A DNA stretch of 64,000 nucleotides from UKL13-2 sp036394575 (GTDB lineage Bacteria > Pseudomonadota > Gammaproteobacteria > Burkholderiales > Usitatibacteraceae): contig DASWEY010000006.1 of the NCBI GenBank assembly GCA_036394575.1, positions 55,337 to 119,336 of the forward strand, written 5' to 3'. This document shows, in pieces, positions 43,877 through 52,536 of the stretch (its first letter is position 1; every line of letters starts with the position of its first letter). Under the pieces are notes generated by a model that saw only the letters and a list, made by a program, of their open reading frames with translations, did not search any database and had not been told where the DNA came from. The position numbers were made by a program, and so were the translations under genes.

Positions 43877-45655
43877 TCAATACGTCAGCAGCAAATTAAC
43901 CAGCAGGGAATACTGCACGCCGCGCTTGTCCTCGTCGTACAGCTGCTTCAAGCCTTTGCCCGGCAGCAGTGCGGCGGCCGAGGCGTTCAGCACCAGGTTC
44001 TGGTTCATGAAGGGACGATACTGCACACCGGCCGAGACATCGATCCCCAGATCGCGCGAACTGATGTTTTGGTTGCGCAGCACGCTCAGGCTCGAGGTAT
44101 TCATGAAACTCAGCCTGGAAACATTGCCGAGCACACGTACCTGCGGCGTGACATCGGCGTCGGCGCCGACGCCGAGCAGGAACAGGCCGGGATTGACGAA
44201 ATTCGATTGACCCTGATCCTTGGATGAGCGCAGCGAAGGTAGTACGCCATTGCGTCCGCTCAACGCCACGCCGCCACCGCCGATCAAGGGCACCGCCTGG
44301 CGAATGAAGAAGCTGGTGTCGGCGCCGGCGAACTGCGGGTTCTCGAGGATGGCGTCGAAGCCGGTGGCCTTGTTGTCGAAGGGATTCTTGTCGCCGCTGG
44401 CCACCAATGCGTTGCCGCGTATGCGCAGCCAGTCGAAATCGCGCGATACCTCCATCGCTGCAAAGCCGGCGCGGATCGATTGCGATTGTTGCGCCAGCGG
44501 ATTGCGCGCATCGCGTCCCAGCGCCGCATAAAACGAGGAGGTGAGGTTGTACGCGCCGAAGTGGCCATCGCCATTGAGGCCGAGGTAAGTCACCTGGTAG
44601 TTGTGCGGGCGCACATCGCCCAGCACCGCGGGGCGCACCAGGAAGCCGTTGTTGTCGTAATAATCGCGGCCCGCTTCGCGGTTGATGTTGTGGATCACCG
44701 TGACCTGCGTGGTATGGCCGGCGACCGGGAAGTCCTGGCGATACAGATTGGCGGCCAGCACATAGTCGCGGCGCAAGGGCTGGTTGATATCGTTGAGGCC
44801 GCTATTGGTGTCTTTCTCCAGCCGCTGGAATGCGCCGAGATTGTATTGCCACTGGTTGTTGTCGCGGATGCCGAACAGGCGCACGCCGAGCGGCACATCC
44901 TGGAACAGAAAGCTGCGGAAATCCGATTGGAAAGGCTGGATGCCGACGCGGATCGAGTCGAAGTCATAGCGCTCGGAGACGTTGCGCAAATGCATATCGG
45001 CAAACAGTTCCTGGATGCCGACATGATTGTCGGTGCGCGTCTTGCCTTCGCGCGGATCGACGTTCACGCCGCGCACTTCCTGCAGGCGCGCATGGTTGAC
45101 CTGGATGGCCGGCACGAAGCGGAACTCGTAATCCGGCGGCTTGAAGGTGGTGTCGCCCTTGATCACACCGACCGAGAGGATGATGGTTTCGACCAGCACC
45201 GTCTGTCTGGCTCTCCCGAAAACATCGTTGGCGCCGGCATTGGCGGACGATTGCGCGCCGACCGGCGTCGGCAGGCGCCGCGCTTCCAGCAGCGAATCCG
45301 AGATGCCGGACAACGCCAGGAACCAGTCCGGCCCCCATTGAGCGAAGGGCTCGAACGGTTTGTCGCCCTTCAGCACATTGTGGTTATAGGGGTCGTACCA
45401 GGGGAACTTGAAGCCGAGGCTGTCCATGATGCGCCAGCGGTCCGGCACCGGCAGCGAATCGCGCGGCGCCAGCGGCGAGGGTGGCGGCACCTGTTTCGGG
45501 TCGATCGGCGGCAGCGGGTACTTCAGCGGTGCGCCTTGCGGGCGTTCCCGCTCCACCGTGCCGGTCGGCGGTTCGGACGGCGGCAAGGGCGTCGGCACCA
45601 CCTGCGCCAGTGCTGAAGTGACACTGAATGCAGAAAGTGCCAATGCGCGCTTCAT
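43877..45655 (-). CDS. Porin-like outer-membrane beta-barrel protein
   Basis: A 592-residue protein with signal peptide MKRALALSAFSVTSALA, a proline-rich stretch after cleavage, then alternating polar/aromatic strands and a C-terminal VNLLLTY, all typical of outer-membrane barrels. It has no CxxC near the N-terminus, unlike MtrB. ATG 45655 overlaps the upstream lipoprotein stop (ATGA), and the decaheme cytochrome starts right after its stop. Such a pairing suggests it sheathes or anchors a cytochrome across the outer membrane, but that is inference; a conventional porin is possible. Confidence 0.75.
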   Translation of the reverse strand: MKRALALSAFSVTSALAQVVPTPLPPSEPPTGTVERERPQGAPLKYPLPPIDPKQVPPPSPLAPRDSLPVPDRWRIMDSLGFKFPWYDPYNHNVLKGDKPFEPFAQWGPDWFLALSGISDSLLEARRLPTPVGAQSSANAGANDVFGRARQTVLVETIILSVGVIKGDTTFKPPDYEFRFVPAIQVNHARLQEVRGVNVDPREGKTRTDNHVGIQELFADMHLRNVSERYDFDSIRVGIQPFQSDFRSFLFQDVPLGVRLFGIRDNNQWQYNLGAFQRLEKDTNSGLNDINQPLRRDYVLAANLYRQDFPVAGHTTQVTVIHNINREAGRDYYDNNGFLVRPAVLGDVRPHNYQVTYLGLNGDGHFGAYNLTSSFYAALGRDARNPLAQQSQSIRAGFAAMEVSRDFDWLRIRGNALVASGDKNPFDNKATGFDAILENPQFAGADTSFFIRQAVPLIGGGGVALSGRNGVLPSLRSSKDQGQSNFVNPGLFLLGVGADADVTPQVRVLGNVSRLSFMNTSSLSVLRNQNISSRDLGIDVSAGVQYRPFMNQNLVLNASAAALLPGKGLKQLYDEDKRGVQYSLLVNLLLTY

Positions 45656-47532
45656 AAGCCGTCGCACACGTTCTGCGCGCTGGAGTCGATGAACGGCGCC
45701 TGCGGGCATTGCACATAGCGCAGCCGCGTGCCCGTACCTGTCCCCATCGCCTGCGGCTGCAGGATGTCGGCGCGGATCGATTTGGGCGCATTGCCGATGC
45801 CATTGCCCAGCAGGCCGCCGGCATTGGCGAGGCCGAGAAAGGCGACCATATCGTCCTGGTCGACGCCGTCGCCCGACACGCCGATGGCGCCGACCAGCTG
45901 CGCGCCTTTGTAGATCGGCATCGAACCGGGAAAAATCTGGATCCCGTTCTTGACCCGGGCAAGACCGGTGCATCCGACCGCGGCGGAGCCGCCGGCCGCG
46001 GCGATGATGGCGTTATAGCTCAGGTCGAGCTGCAGGCCCAGGTGGAAGGGGCTCCAATTGGAATACGGCGTCGAGAACGGCCCGGGGCCGGTGCCGCTGA
46101 TGCCGTCCGGAAAAAACGGCCGCGAAATATTGCCGACGGCGCGGTTCGAAAACGCGATGCCGTTGGCCAGCATGCTCGGGTCGTTGAAGAACGATTGCGT
46201 GGTGCCGACGTACTGGCTGAAGGTGCGAAACGGCGCGACCGGATTGCCGCCGGCGCCGATATAGGCCGGCGGGGGCAGGGCGGCAATGTCGGCGGCCGCA
46301 TTGGTCTGCGAAAACACCAGGGCGGTGCGTGCCTTCTGCAGCGCGACGTCAATGCCGAACACCGGCGCGTCCGGGGTGCGCACCAGGGCCAGCACCTCGC
46401 CATTGGTATCGACGACCGTGATCGTCAACTGCGCCTGTACGCCGAGCGGGCGGCGGATTTGCGCGCGCGCATGATTGGCCACTTTCAGGGCTTCGGCGGC
46501 AATCGTGCCGACCTCTGCCGCCTGCAGCAGGCCATCGGTGCCGGCGCGCAGCGGGTAGCGGTTGGCGTCGGCCGCATCGACCAGCACATAGCCGCTCAGC
46601 GCGGCAAAGCCGGCGCTGTCGGCGCGCACGCCGGACTGGTTGTTGCCGAAGGAGGTGCCGGCCTTGATGGTACCGTCGAAAAAACCGCCGACCACGGGCA
46701 CCGCGCCGGCGAGGCTGGCGAAGGCCGGTGCATTGGCCGGATTGGCGATGAGCGATTCACTGTCGACGTAACGGAAGGTGCGGCCATCGGCGGTGATGCG
46801 GCTGGCGCGAATATCGTCGGGCGCGGCAAAGCCGCTGGCGCCGGCCACCGCGATCAGCTCGTCGACATCCTGGTCGATATCCGTGATATTGGCATCGAGG
46901 CCGTACAGCCCGTCGGCAATGACGCCGACGCCGCCGACCAGGCGATTGTTTTTATACAGCGGCAAACCGCCGGGATCGGCGGCAAGTCCCAGCGGCGAGC
47001 GTTTCGGCCCGACGCTGCCGTCAGTCACGCGGCGCATCAGATCCGAGCAGGACAGCTGCGAAAACTGCACGCCGAACAAGGGCCCGGCCGGCTGGTTGAA
47101 TTCGCGCGGGTTGAAATTCTCCTGCACGATCTGGCTGGCGGTGCGGCTGGTGAAGGCATTGCCGTTCGAGGACAGGTAGGCGCCGGTGATGGCCTTGCTG
47201 ATGGCGGCAAAGGTGTCGGGCAGCACGTCGATGTTTTCAAGTCCCCCGCTGACGCCGCGATTGGTGCCGATGCGGAAGGTGGCCGAAGCCCCGGTCATGC
47301 GGAACAGGCCCAGCACATTGCCGACGCGGTCGGTCACGGCGATCGTTGCCGGTGTGCCGCGCGCGCCGGCTTCATTTGCTGCCTGGGCGATGATGCGCTG
47401 CACATCCGCAGCGGTAAGAAAGTCGGTAACCGCGGCCGAGGGGACGCAGCTGCCGGCACAAACCGCCGACTGGCCGCCACCGCCGCCACAGGCATTCAGC
47501 GCCAGCGCCAGCAGGAACAAACAGCGCTTCAT
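45652..47532 (-). CDS. Lipoprotein with two GlcG/HbpS-like heme-binding-type domains
   Basis: A 626-residue protein with signal peptide MKRCLFLLALALNAC; ALNAC is a lipobox, so it is probably lipid-anchored, followed by a Gly-rich linker. Two GlcG/HbpS-like units are visible: VQRIIAQAANEAG ... ATIAVTDRVGNVLGLFR and ... LPLYKNNRLVGGVGVIADG; then IAAEALKVANHARAQ ... LTITVVDTNGEVLALVR and ... MPIYKGAQLVGAIGVSGDG. HbpS relatives bind heme and sense redox or handle glycolate-linked cofactors. It is overlapped on both sides by operon neighbours. A heme-handling or sensing role in the envelope fits the context but is not shown by sequence. Confidence 0.75.
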   Translation of the reverse strand: MKRCLFLLALALNACGGGGGQSAVCAGSCVPSAAVTDFLTAADVQRIIAQAANEAGARGTPATIAVTDRVGNVLGLFRMTGASATFRIGTNRGVSGGLENIDVLPDTFAAISKAITGAYLSSNGNAFTSRTASQIVQENFNPREFNQPAGPLFGVQFSQLSCSDLMRRVTDGSVGPKRSPLGLAADPGGLPLYKNNRLVGGVGVIADGLYGLDANITDIDQDVDELIAVAGASGFAAPDDIRASRITADGRTFRYVDSESLIANPANAPAFASLAGAVPVVGGFFDGTIKAGTSFGNNQSGVRADSAGFAALSGYVLVDAADANRYPLRAGTDGLLQAAEVGTIAAEALKVANHARAQIRRPLGVQAQLTITVVDTNGEVLALVRTPDAPVFGIDVALQKARTALVFSQTNAAADIAALPPPAYIGAGGNPVAPFRTFSQYVGTTQSFFNDPSMLANGIAFSNRAVGNISRPFFPDGISGTGPGPFSTPYSNWSPFHLGLQLDLSYNAIIAAAGGSAAVGCTGLARVKNGIQIFPGSMPIYKGAQLVGAIGVSGDGVDQDDMVAFLGLANAGGLLGNGIGNAPKSIRADILQPQAMGTGTGTRLRYVQCPQAPFIDSSAQNVCDGL

Positions 47533-49346
47533 GGGGTGCTGACCACTTTCTGTACCGCCTTTTGTCTGGGGTCTTTCGAGTCTTTCGGGTCATAAGGCAG
47601 GCCGCCCGGCGTGGTTCCGGGCAAGGGCACCGGCGTGCCGCTGCGCGCGCCGCCGACATGAAAGCCGTGGCAGGTCTCGCAGGTGCCCGGCGCCTTGTCG
47701 GCAGCGGTGGCATTGCCGCCATGACATTCGCGGCAATTTTTGATGTCCGGAATGGCGATATCGCTGCTCGATTTCGATTGCGCGACCTTGTGGCAGGAGC
47801 CGCATTCATGGGTGGCGTGCTGATTGTGCGGGAAACGCGCTTTCGGCAGCCAATGCTGGGTGACGGCGATCGGCGCGATTTTCCAGGCGCCGGCCGATGC
47901 GGGCGCGGCGCTGTCGGCCGCATCGGCGCGGGTGATCTGGTGGCAACTGAAGCAGACTCTGTCTTCCATCAGCTCGCGCGTGATCTTGTCGGCTTTTTGC
48001 GTGGCCCAGTTCAGCGCCGACTGGCGCTGTGTCGCGGAGAGGCGTTCGCCGGGCGGGCGGATGCCGTCCTGCACCACCACGTCGATCGGGGTATCGGCCA
48101 GCACCGCCTGCGCATAGAACTCGCGCACCGTGGCAATGACATCGTCGACATTCCCATGCGGCACCTGGCGATTGCCGGCCCTGGGTTCGAACTCCAATGA
48201 ATGGCAGGCCTGGCAATGGTCTTTCATCGTCGTCGGCTTGAAGCGCGTGCCGGTTTCGTCGGGAATATGGCAATTCCTGCATTCCATGACGACGCGTCCA
48301 TTGGGACCGCGCACACCCTTGCTGGAAAGGTGCACATCGTGCGGAAATTTGAGGTTGGCGCTCTCCGCCAGCTTCGGGCCGCCCTGCGCGACGCGCACGA
48401 TCGCCTCGGGCCCCGTCTTGCCCGGCACCAGCATCGACAGTTTGAAGGCCGGATGGTCGCGGGCGAAATCGCCGATATCGGGCAACTGCGTCTGCGCATG
48501 CCGCGATTTGAGATCGGCATGACATTGGGTGCAAAGCGGCGAATCCTGCCGTACCAGGCCCAGCGGCCCCTTGTGGTCGCGATGGCAGGACGCGCAGCGC
48601 GCGGCATTGTCGGATTGCATGAATACCGCCTCATGCAATGCCTTTTTTTCCTTGCTGTCGCGCGCGAAATGCCAGCCGATGGACGGGTGACAGCTTTCGC
48701 ACTGCTCGTTTTTGGCCTGCACAAAGGGTGTGGCGTGGCATTTGGCGCAGTCGCGGCCAAAGCTGTGATGACCGCTCGCCAGCGGACCCGGATCCCAGGC
48801 GGCATCGGCCGTGATCGTGACGCCGGCCGGCGTCACGCGACCGGGCAGGGGGCCAGCCGGGTTCAGTGCATGCATCACCGGCCAGACCAGAAACGCCGCC
48901 AGCACCAGCACGGCACCAAACCAGGACATCAGGCGTTTCGACAGCCAGGTGTTGCGCAGGCTGGCGCGCAGCTTGCGGCGGCCGCTGGCAATTTCCTGCG
49001 GCAGGGCCTCCAGAAGTTCAAAGCTGAGCGCCAGGTCGTATCCCTCCGGCGGTTCCTGCACGATCAGCTCGAAGGGGCCGACGCTGATTGCCTGTCCGGG
49101 CCGCAGGCGCGCCACACGCTCGAACTGGCCGTTGATCTTGATCGTGCCGGTGGCCGCCTCGACAAAACACACGCCGTCGCTGGCGCGGCCAATGGTGGCG
49201 TGATGCAGGGCCACCCGTGGGTCGGCCAGATGCAATTTGCAATCGCTGCCGCGGCCGACGCGCAGCACATCGATCTCGAGGGTCTGCTCGGCGCGTGCCG
49301 CTTGACCCTGCCGGTTGCGCGTGATCTGGACCAGGAGCAGTTTCAT
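47529..49346 (-). CDS. FHA-domain, membrane-anchored decaheme c-type cytochrome
   Basis: A 605-residue fusion. Residues about 15-100 form a forkhead-associated (FHA) domain (RVGRGSDCKLHLADP then LHHATIG), although the usual Ser-Arg phosphothreonine pair appears as Ala-Leu. A single transmembrane helix (FGAVLVLAAFLVWPVMHAL) near 140-158 follows. The rest is periplasmic with ten CxxCH sites (CAKCH, CESCH, CASCH, CTQCH, CRNCH, CQACH, CFSCH, CGSCH, CRECH, CETCH). The FHA part should face the cytoplasm. ATG 49346 is taken because it begins the FHA strand; upstream in-frame sequence lies in the previous gene. Its stop overlaps the lipoprotein ATG. Probable periplasmic electron carrier linked to the membrane cytochrome b upstream. 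Confidence 0.88.
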   Translation of the reverse strand: MKLLLVQITRNRQGQAARAEQTLEIDVLRVGRGSDCKLHLADPRVALHHATIGRASDGVCFVEAATGTIKINGQFERVARLRPGQAISVGPFELIVQEPPEGYDLALSFELLEALPQEIASGRRKLRASLRNTWLSKRLMSWFGAVLVLAAFLVWPVMHALNPAGPLPGRVTPAGVTITADAAWDPGPLASGHHSFGRDCAKCHATPFVQAKNEQCESCHPSIGWHFARDSKEKKALHEAVFMQSDNAARCASCHRDHKGPLGLVRQDSPLCTQCHADLKSRHAQTQLPDIGDFARDHPAFKLSMLVPGKTGPEAIVRVAQGGPKLAESANLKFPHDVHLSSKGVRGPNGRVVMECRNCHIPDETGTRFKPTTMKDHCQACHSLEFEPRAGNRQVPHGNVDDVIATVREFYAQAVLADTPIDVVVQDGIRPPGERLSATQRQSALNWATQKADKITRELMEDRVCFSCHQITRADAADSAAPASAGAWKIAPIAVTQHWLPKARFPHNQHATHECGSCHKVAQSKSSSDIAIPDIKNCRECHGGNATAADKAPGTCETCHGFHVGGARSGTPVPLPGTTPGGLPYDPKDSKDPRQKAVQKVVSTP

Positions 49347-49356
49347 CGTTGGCGCG

Positions 49357-50190
49357 CTACCAGTAGAAAAACACGGCAACGATGTGCGCCAGCAATGCCC
49401 CCAGCAGCGCAAACGACAGCGGCACATGCGCATACAGCCAGAGATCGAGCAGGGCCTTGAAGCGCACATCGTCGCGCGCCCGCTTGACCAGCTTCTGTTT
49501 GCGCAGCATCAGCGCATAAAGCGCATGATTTTGCTGTTGCGCTTCGCCCTTGAGTGTCTTGCCGGCGGCATTGATGAACGCGACCGCGCGCTGCGTCGGG
49601 CAATTGGCGGGGCGGCGGCTCAGTTGCGTCAGCACGCTGCCGCCGATGCGGGTATCGCGCACCGAGGCCTCGACGATTTTGACGAATTCGTCCGGCAGCG
49701 ACAGGGCGACGCGGCGCAACTCGCGATCGAGGTCGGCAATTTTGAGAATGAGGCCGTCGCGCGTGTCTTCGCCCATGTTCTCGGTCATCAGGCTGGGGAA
49801 GCGCAGATAGGCGTAAACACCGAAAAATCCCGATACGATCACCATGATCATCAATGCGTAGGCAAGGGTGTGCACGTTCCAGCCGATCTGGAAGCCGGCG
49901 TGCAAGGTCGCGATCACGATCAGGCTGGTGCCCAAATAAACATGGGCCGACACCCAGCCGCGCAGTCCGCCGACATTGGCGCGATAGCGGCGTTTCTGCA
50001 CGCCCAGCCACATCAGCGCCACGATCAGCGCGGCAGCGATACTGCCGAGCACATAGCCGACCGGGGAGCCGCCATATCGACCCACCGGCGAGCTATGGAT
50101 GCTGTAGGCGACAATTGAGGCAATCACCAGCAATAACGCTATCTTCAGATAGCGATAGCGGCGATATTCAAGGAAAGTGCGGTGTTGCAT
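49357..50190 (-). CDS. Membrane protein with two H-x13-H pairs, probable diheme cytochrome b
   Basis: A 277-residue integral membrane protein with about four helices in the N-terminal half and one at the C-terminus. Two helices carry histidine pairs spaced as b-heme ligands: AHVYLGTSLIVIATLH and AHVPLSFALLGALLAH. That is the pattern of diheme cytochromes b of the ferric-reductase/b561 type. A soluble helical insert of about 90 residues lies between them. It starts the operon and precedes the FHA cytochrome by 10 bases. Likely quinol oxidation and electron delivery to periplasmic hemes. ATG 50190 (after GGGGAG) is chosen; ATG 50241 is also in frame. Confidence 0.78.
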   Translation of the reverse strand: MQHRTFLEYRRYRYLKIALLLVIASIVAYSIHSSPVGRYGGSPVGYVLGSIAAALIVALMWLGVQKRRYRANVGGLRGWVSAHVYLGTSLIVIATLHAGFQIGWNVHTLAYALMIMVIVSGFFGVYAYLRFPSLMTENMGEDTRDGLILKIADLDRELRRVALSLPDEFVKIVEASVRDTRIGGSVLTQLSRRPANCPTQRAVAFINAAGKTLKGEAQQQNHALYALMLRKQKLVKRARDDVRFKALLDLWLYAHVPLSFALLGALLAHIVAVFFYW

Positions 50191-50533
50191 TCCTCGGCCG
50201 GGCTCCCCTGCGATGAACAGCGCAGACTCTGTGGGCCGCATCGCCGCAAAACGGGCGCCGCGTCCCGGGTGCTGACGCTAGTGCCGCCGCGCCCCCTGTT
50301 ATTTTCGTTTGGCTTGTGCTGCCTTATGCCGCCTCATATCGGCGGCCATGCCGACGATATGGGATTCCACGCGAGTGTATCCGCTTTCACCCCTGCAAAA
50401 AAGGGCCGCGCCAGCCACATTTACGGTATTGCCATGCCGGCCGGCAGTTACCGCGCGGGGTGCGCGTCGAAGCGCACGTTATAATCGCTCGCATTCCGAA
50501 AGCCCTCCTTCCTTTGACTTCGCCCGGTTCCCC
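50191..50533. other. Divergent regulatory gap between the cytochrome operon and the ccm operon
   Basis: These 343 bases separate two diverging operons. No convincing gene was seen; an open plus frame from 50309 into ccmI lacks family resemblance before 50534. A TATAAT lies at 50480-50485, 49 bases before the ccmI GTG. The palindromic stretch near 50328-50360 (GCCGCCTCATATCGGCGGC) could be a hairpin or operator. No FNR- or ArcA-like site was identified with confidence. Confidence 0.5.
50480..50485 (+). promoter_or_regulatory. TATAAT -10 element upstream of ccmI
   Basis: A perfect -10 hexamer, but no good -35 lies 16-18 bases upstream, so it may depend on an activator or be chance. Confidence 0.35.
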
Positions 50534-51823
50534 GTGACTGCCTTTTTCGCGCTTGCCATATTGATGCTGTGCATCGCCCTTGCCTTTGTGCTGCTGCCCT
50601 TGTTACGCCGGCAGCGCGGTGAAGCGGCCGAGATTTCCGATGAAGCCAGCAATGTGGCGATCTTCCGCGCCCAGAAACGCGAACTGGACGAAGACTTCGC
50701 GCGCGGCGCCATCAGTGCTGCGGAACGCGACACCGCCGTCGCGGACCTGGGAACGCGCCTGATTGCCGAAGTGCCGGTGGTGACCGCGCCGGTGACGGCC
50801 GCCGTGCCGGCAAAGCGCCCGTGGATACTGGCAGGCCTGCTGGCGGTGGCCGTGGGGATCTCCGCGTTCGCGATGTATCGCAGCATCGGCACACCCGCGG
50901 CCCTGCAAATGGATACGGCGCTGCCGGCCCCGGCCGCCGGCCGCGATGCGCCGCTATCGGATATGCAGATTCTGGCCATGGTCGACAGCCTGGCGAAAAA
51001 AATGGAAGCCAACCCGAGCGACCCCAGGGGCTGGATCCTGCTGGCCCGTTCGCAGGCTGCGCTGGGCCGCATGCCCGAGGCGGTGCAGGCGTTCGAGCGC
51101 GCCAGCAAGCTGGTGCCCGGTGACGCGCAATTGCTGGCCGATTATGCGGATGCCACGGTGATGCTGCAGCAGGGCAATTTCGAGGGCAAGCCGATGGTGC
51201 TGATCAAACAGGCGCTGAAGGCGGAGCCCAACAATATGAAAGCGCTGGCGCTGGCCGGCACCGCCGAAATCAAGGCGGGCAGACGCGATGCCGCGCTCAA
51301 GTACTGGGAGAAGCTGAAAACCCTGGTGGCGAAAGATTCCGACGATTATCGCGAAATCGAAAATATCATCGCCGATGTGAAAAGCGGCAAAGCGTTGATG
51401 GCGGCCGCCGCGGACAGCGCGCAGGGCCGCGGCCCGGTGCCTTTGCCGAACCCGGGCACGCCGCCCGTCGCGCCCGGCGCCAGCGTCAGCGGACGCGTGA
51501 TGCTCGATCCGGCCCTGGCGGCCAAGGTGGCGGCCGGCGATACGCTGTTTGTCTTTGCGCGCGCGGTGAACGGCCCGAAAATGCCGCTGGCGGTATTGCG
51601 CATCCCGGTGCCGGCGCAATGGCCGTATGCCTTCGAGCTTACCGATGCCATGGCGATGGCGCCGGGAATGAATCTGTCCTCCTTCCCGCAAGTCACCATC
51701 GATGCGCGCATTTCGAAGGCCGGCAATGCCATGCCGCAGGCGGGCGATCTGGCCGGGCAGAGCGCGCCGATCGCCCCGGGCGCGCGTGCCGTCGTGGTCA
51801 ATATCGCGCGCGTGCTCCCCTAG
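50534..51823 (+). CDS. ccmI: Cytochrome c maturation protein CcmI
   Basis: A 429-residue protein with two N-terminal membrane helices (FFALAILMLCIALAFVLLPL and ILAGLLAVAVGISAFAMY) around an RRQRGEAAE cytoplasmic loop, then TPR repeats (RGWILLARSQAALGRMPEAV near 160) and a periplasmic C-terminal domain. CcmI delivers apocytochrome to the CcmF/CcmH heme ligation complex. GTG 50534 places the first helix at the N-terminus. Here it leads the operon; in many proteobacteria it is the last ccm gene. Confidence 0.88.
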   Translation: MTAFFALAILMLCIALAFVLLPLLRRQRGEAAEISDEASNVAIFRAQKRELDEDFARGAISAAERDTAVADLGTRLIAEVPVVTAPVTAAVPAKRPWILAGLLAVAVGISAFAMYRSIGTPAALQMDTALPAPAAGRDAPLSDMQILAMVDSLAKKMEANPSDPRGWILLARSQAALGRMPEAVQAFERASKLVPGDAQLLADYADATVMLQQGNFEGKPMVLIKQALKAEPNNMKALALAGTAEIKAGRRDAALKYWEKLKTLVAKDSDDYREIENIIADVKSGKALMAAAADSAQGRGPVPLPNPGTPPVAPGASVSGRVMLDPALAAKVAAGDTLFVFARAVNGPKMPLAVLRIPVPAQWPYAFELTDAMAMAPGMNLSSFPQVTIDARISKAGNAMPQAGDLAGQSAPIAPGARAVVVNIARVLP

Positions 51824-51867
51824 CACCGCGTCAACGCGACATCAAAGCGGAATCGGGCACGGACGCG

Positions 51868-52536
51868 ATGCAAGCACAGACTGCATTTGAATCTTCGGCG
51901 GCAAGCGGTGGGTCCGCAACCGGCTTGGCAGTTCGCGGCCTGGCGCTGGAACGCGGCGGTCGCGCATTGTTCACGGGCCTCTCGTTTTCCGTCGCGCCTG
52001 GCAACGGCCTGGTGTTGCGTGGCGCCAACGGCAGCGGCAAGACCAGCCTGTTGCGCATCCTGGCCGGCCTGACCCGGGCCGATGCGGGCGAAGTCGTGTG
52101 GAACGGCAAGGCGTGGCGTGGCGGTGGCGGCGATCAGCGCGCCGGCGGCCTCTATATCGGCCATGCCAATGCGCTCAAGGATGAATTGACGGCCGCGGAA
52201 AACCTGGCCGAGGCACTTGCCTTCGATGGCCTCAAGATCGATGACGAAGTGCAGGAGCTGGCGCTGGAACAGATGGGACTGCGATCGCGGCGGCAGGTGC
52301 CGGCGCGCCGCCTGTCGCAAGGCCAGAAGCGGCGTATCGGTCTGGCGAGATTGTCGCTGTCGGCAAAACCGCTGTGGCTGCTGGACGAGCCGACCAATGC
52401 GCTCGATACCGAGGGGGTGGCGATTTTTACGCGCCTGGTGCAGCAGCATCTGGCCGACGGGGGCGTGACTTGCATCGCCACCCATGTGCCGCTGGACCTG
52501 TCCGCCGGCGAACTCAACCTCGGCGAGGCGCCATGA
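51868..52536 (+). CDS. ccmA: Heme exporter ATP-binding protein CcmA
   Basis: A 222-residue ABC ATPase: Walker A LRGANGSGKTSLLR, signature RLSQGQKRRIGLARL, Walker B LWLLDEPTNALD. It works with CcmB to release holo-CcmE from CcmC by ATP hydrolysis. ATG 51868 lies 44 bases after ccmI; the stop overlaps ccmB (ATGA). Confidence 0.95.
   Translation: MQAQTAFESSAASGGSATGLAVRGLALERGGRALFTGLSFSVAPGNGLVLRGANGSGKTSLLRILAGLTRADAGEVVWNGKAWRGGGGDQRAGGLYIGHANALKDELTAAENLAEALAFDGLKIDDEVQELALEQMGLRSRRQVPARRLSQGQKRRIGLARLSLSAKPLWLLDEPTNALDTEGVAIFTRLVQQHLADGGVTCIATHVPLDLSAGELNLGEAP

Noticed and set aside
10041..44000. CRISPR array
   Set aside because: The dispersed repeats are kilobases apart, palindromic and without regular spacers, and no cas gene is present.
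43877..45655. MtrB identity for the outer-membrane protein
   Set aside because: The N-terminal CxxC typical of MtrB is absent; only a general porin-like barrel can be supported.
45709..47595. A 628-codon plus-strand frame opposite the GlcG-like lipoprotein
   Set aside because: The minus-strand gene has a signal peptide, lipobox and repeated domains; the plus frame has none.
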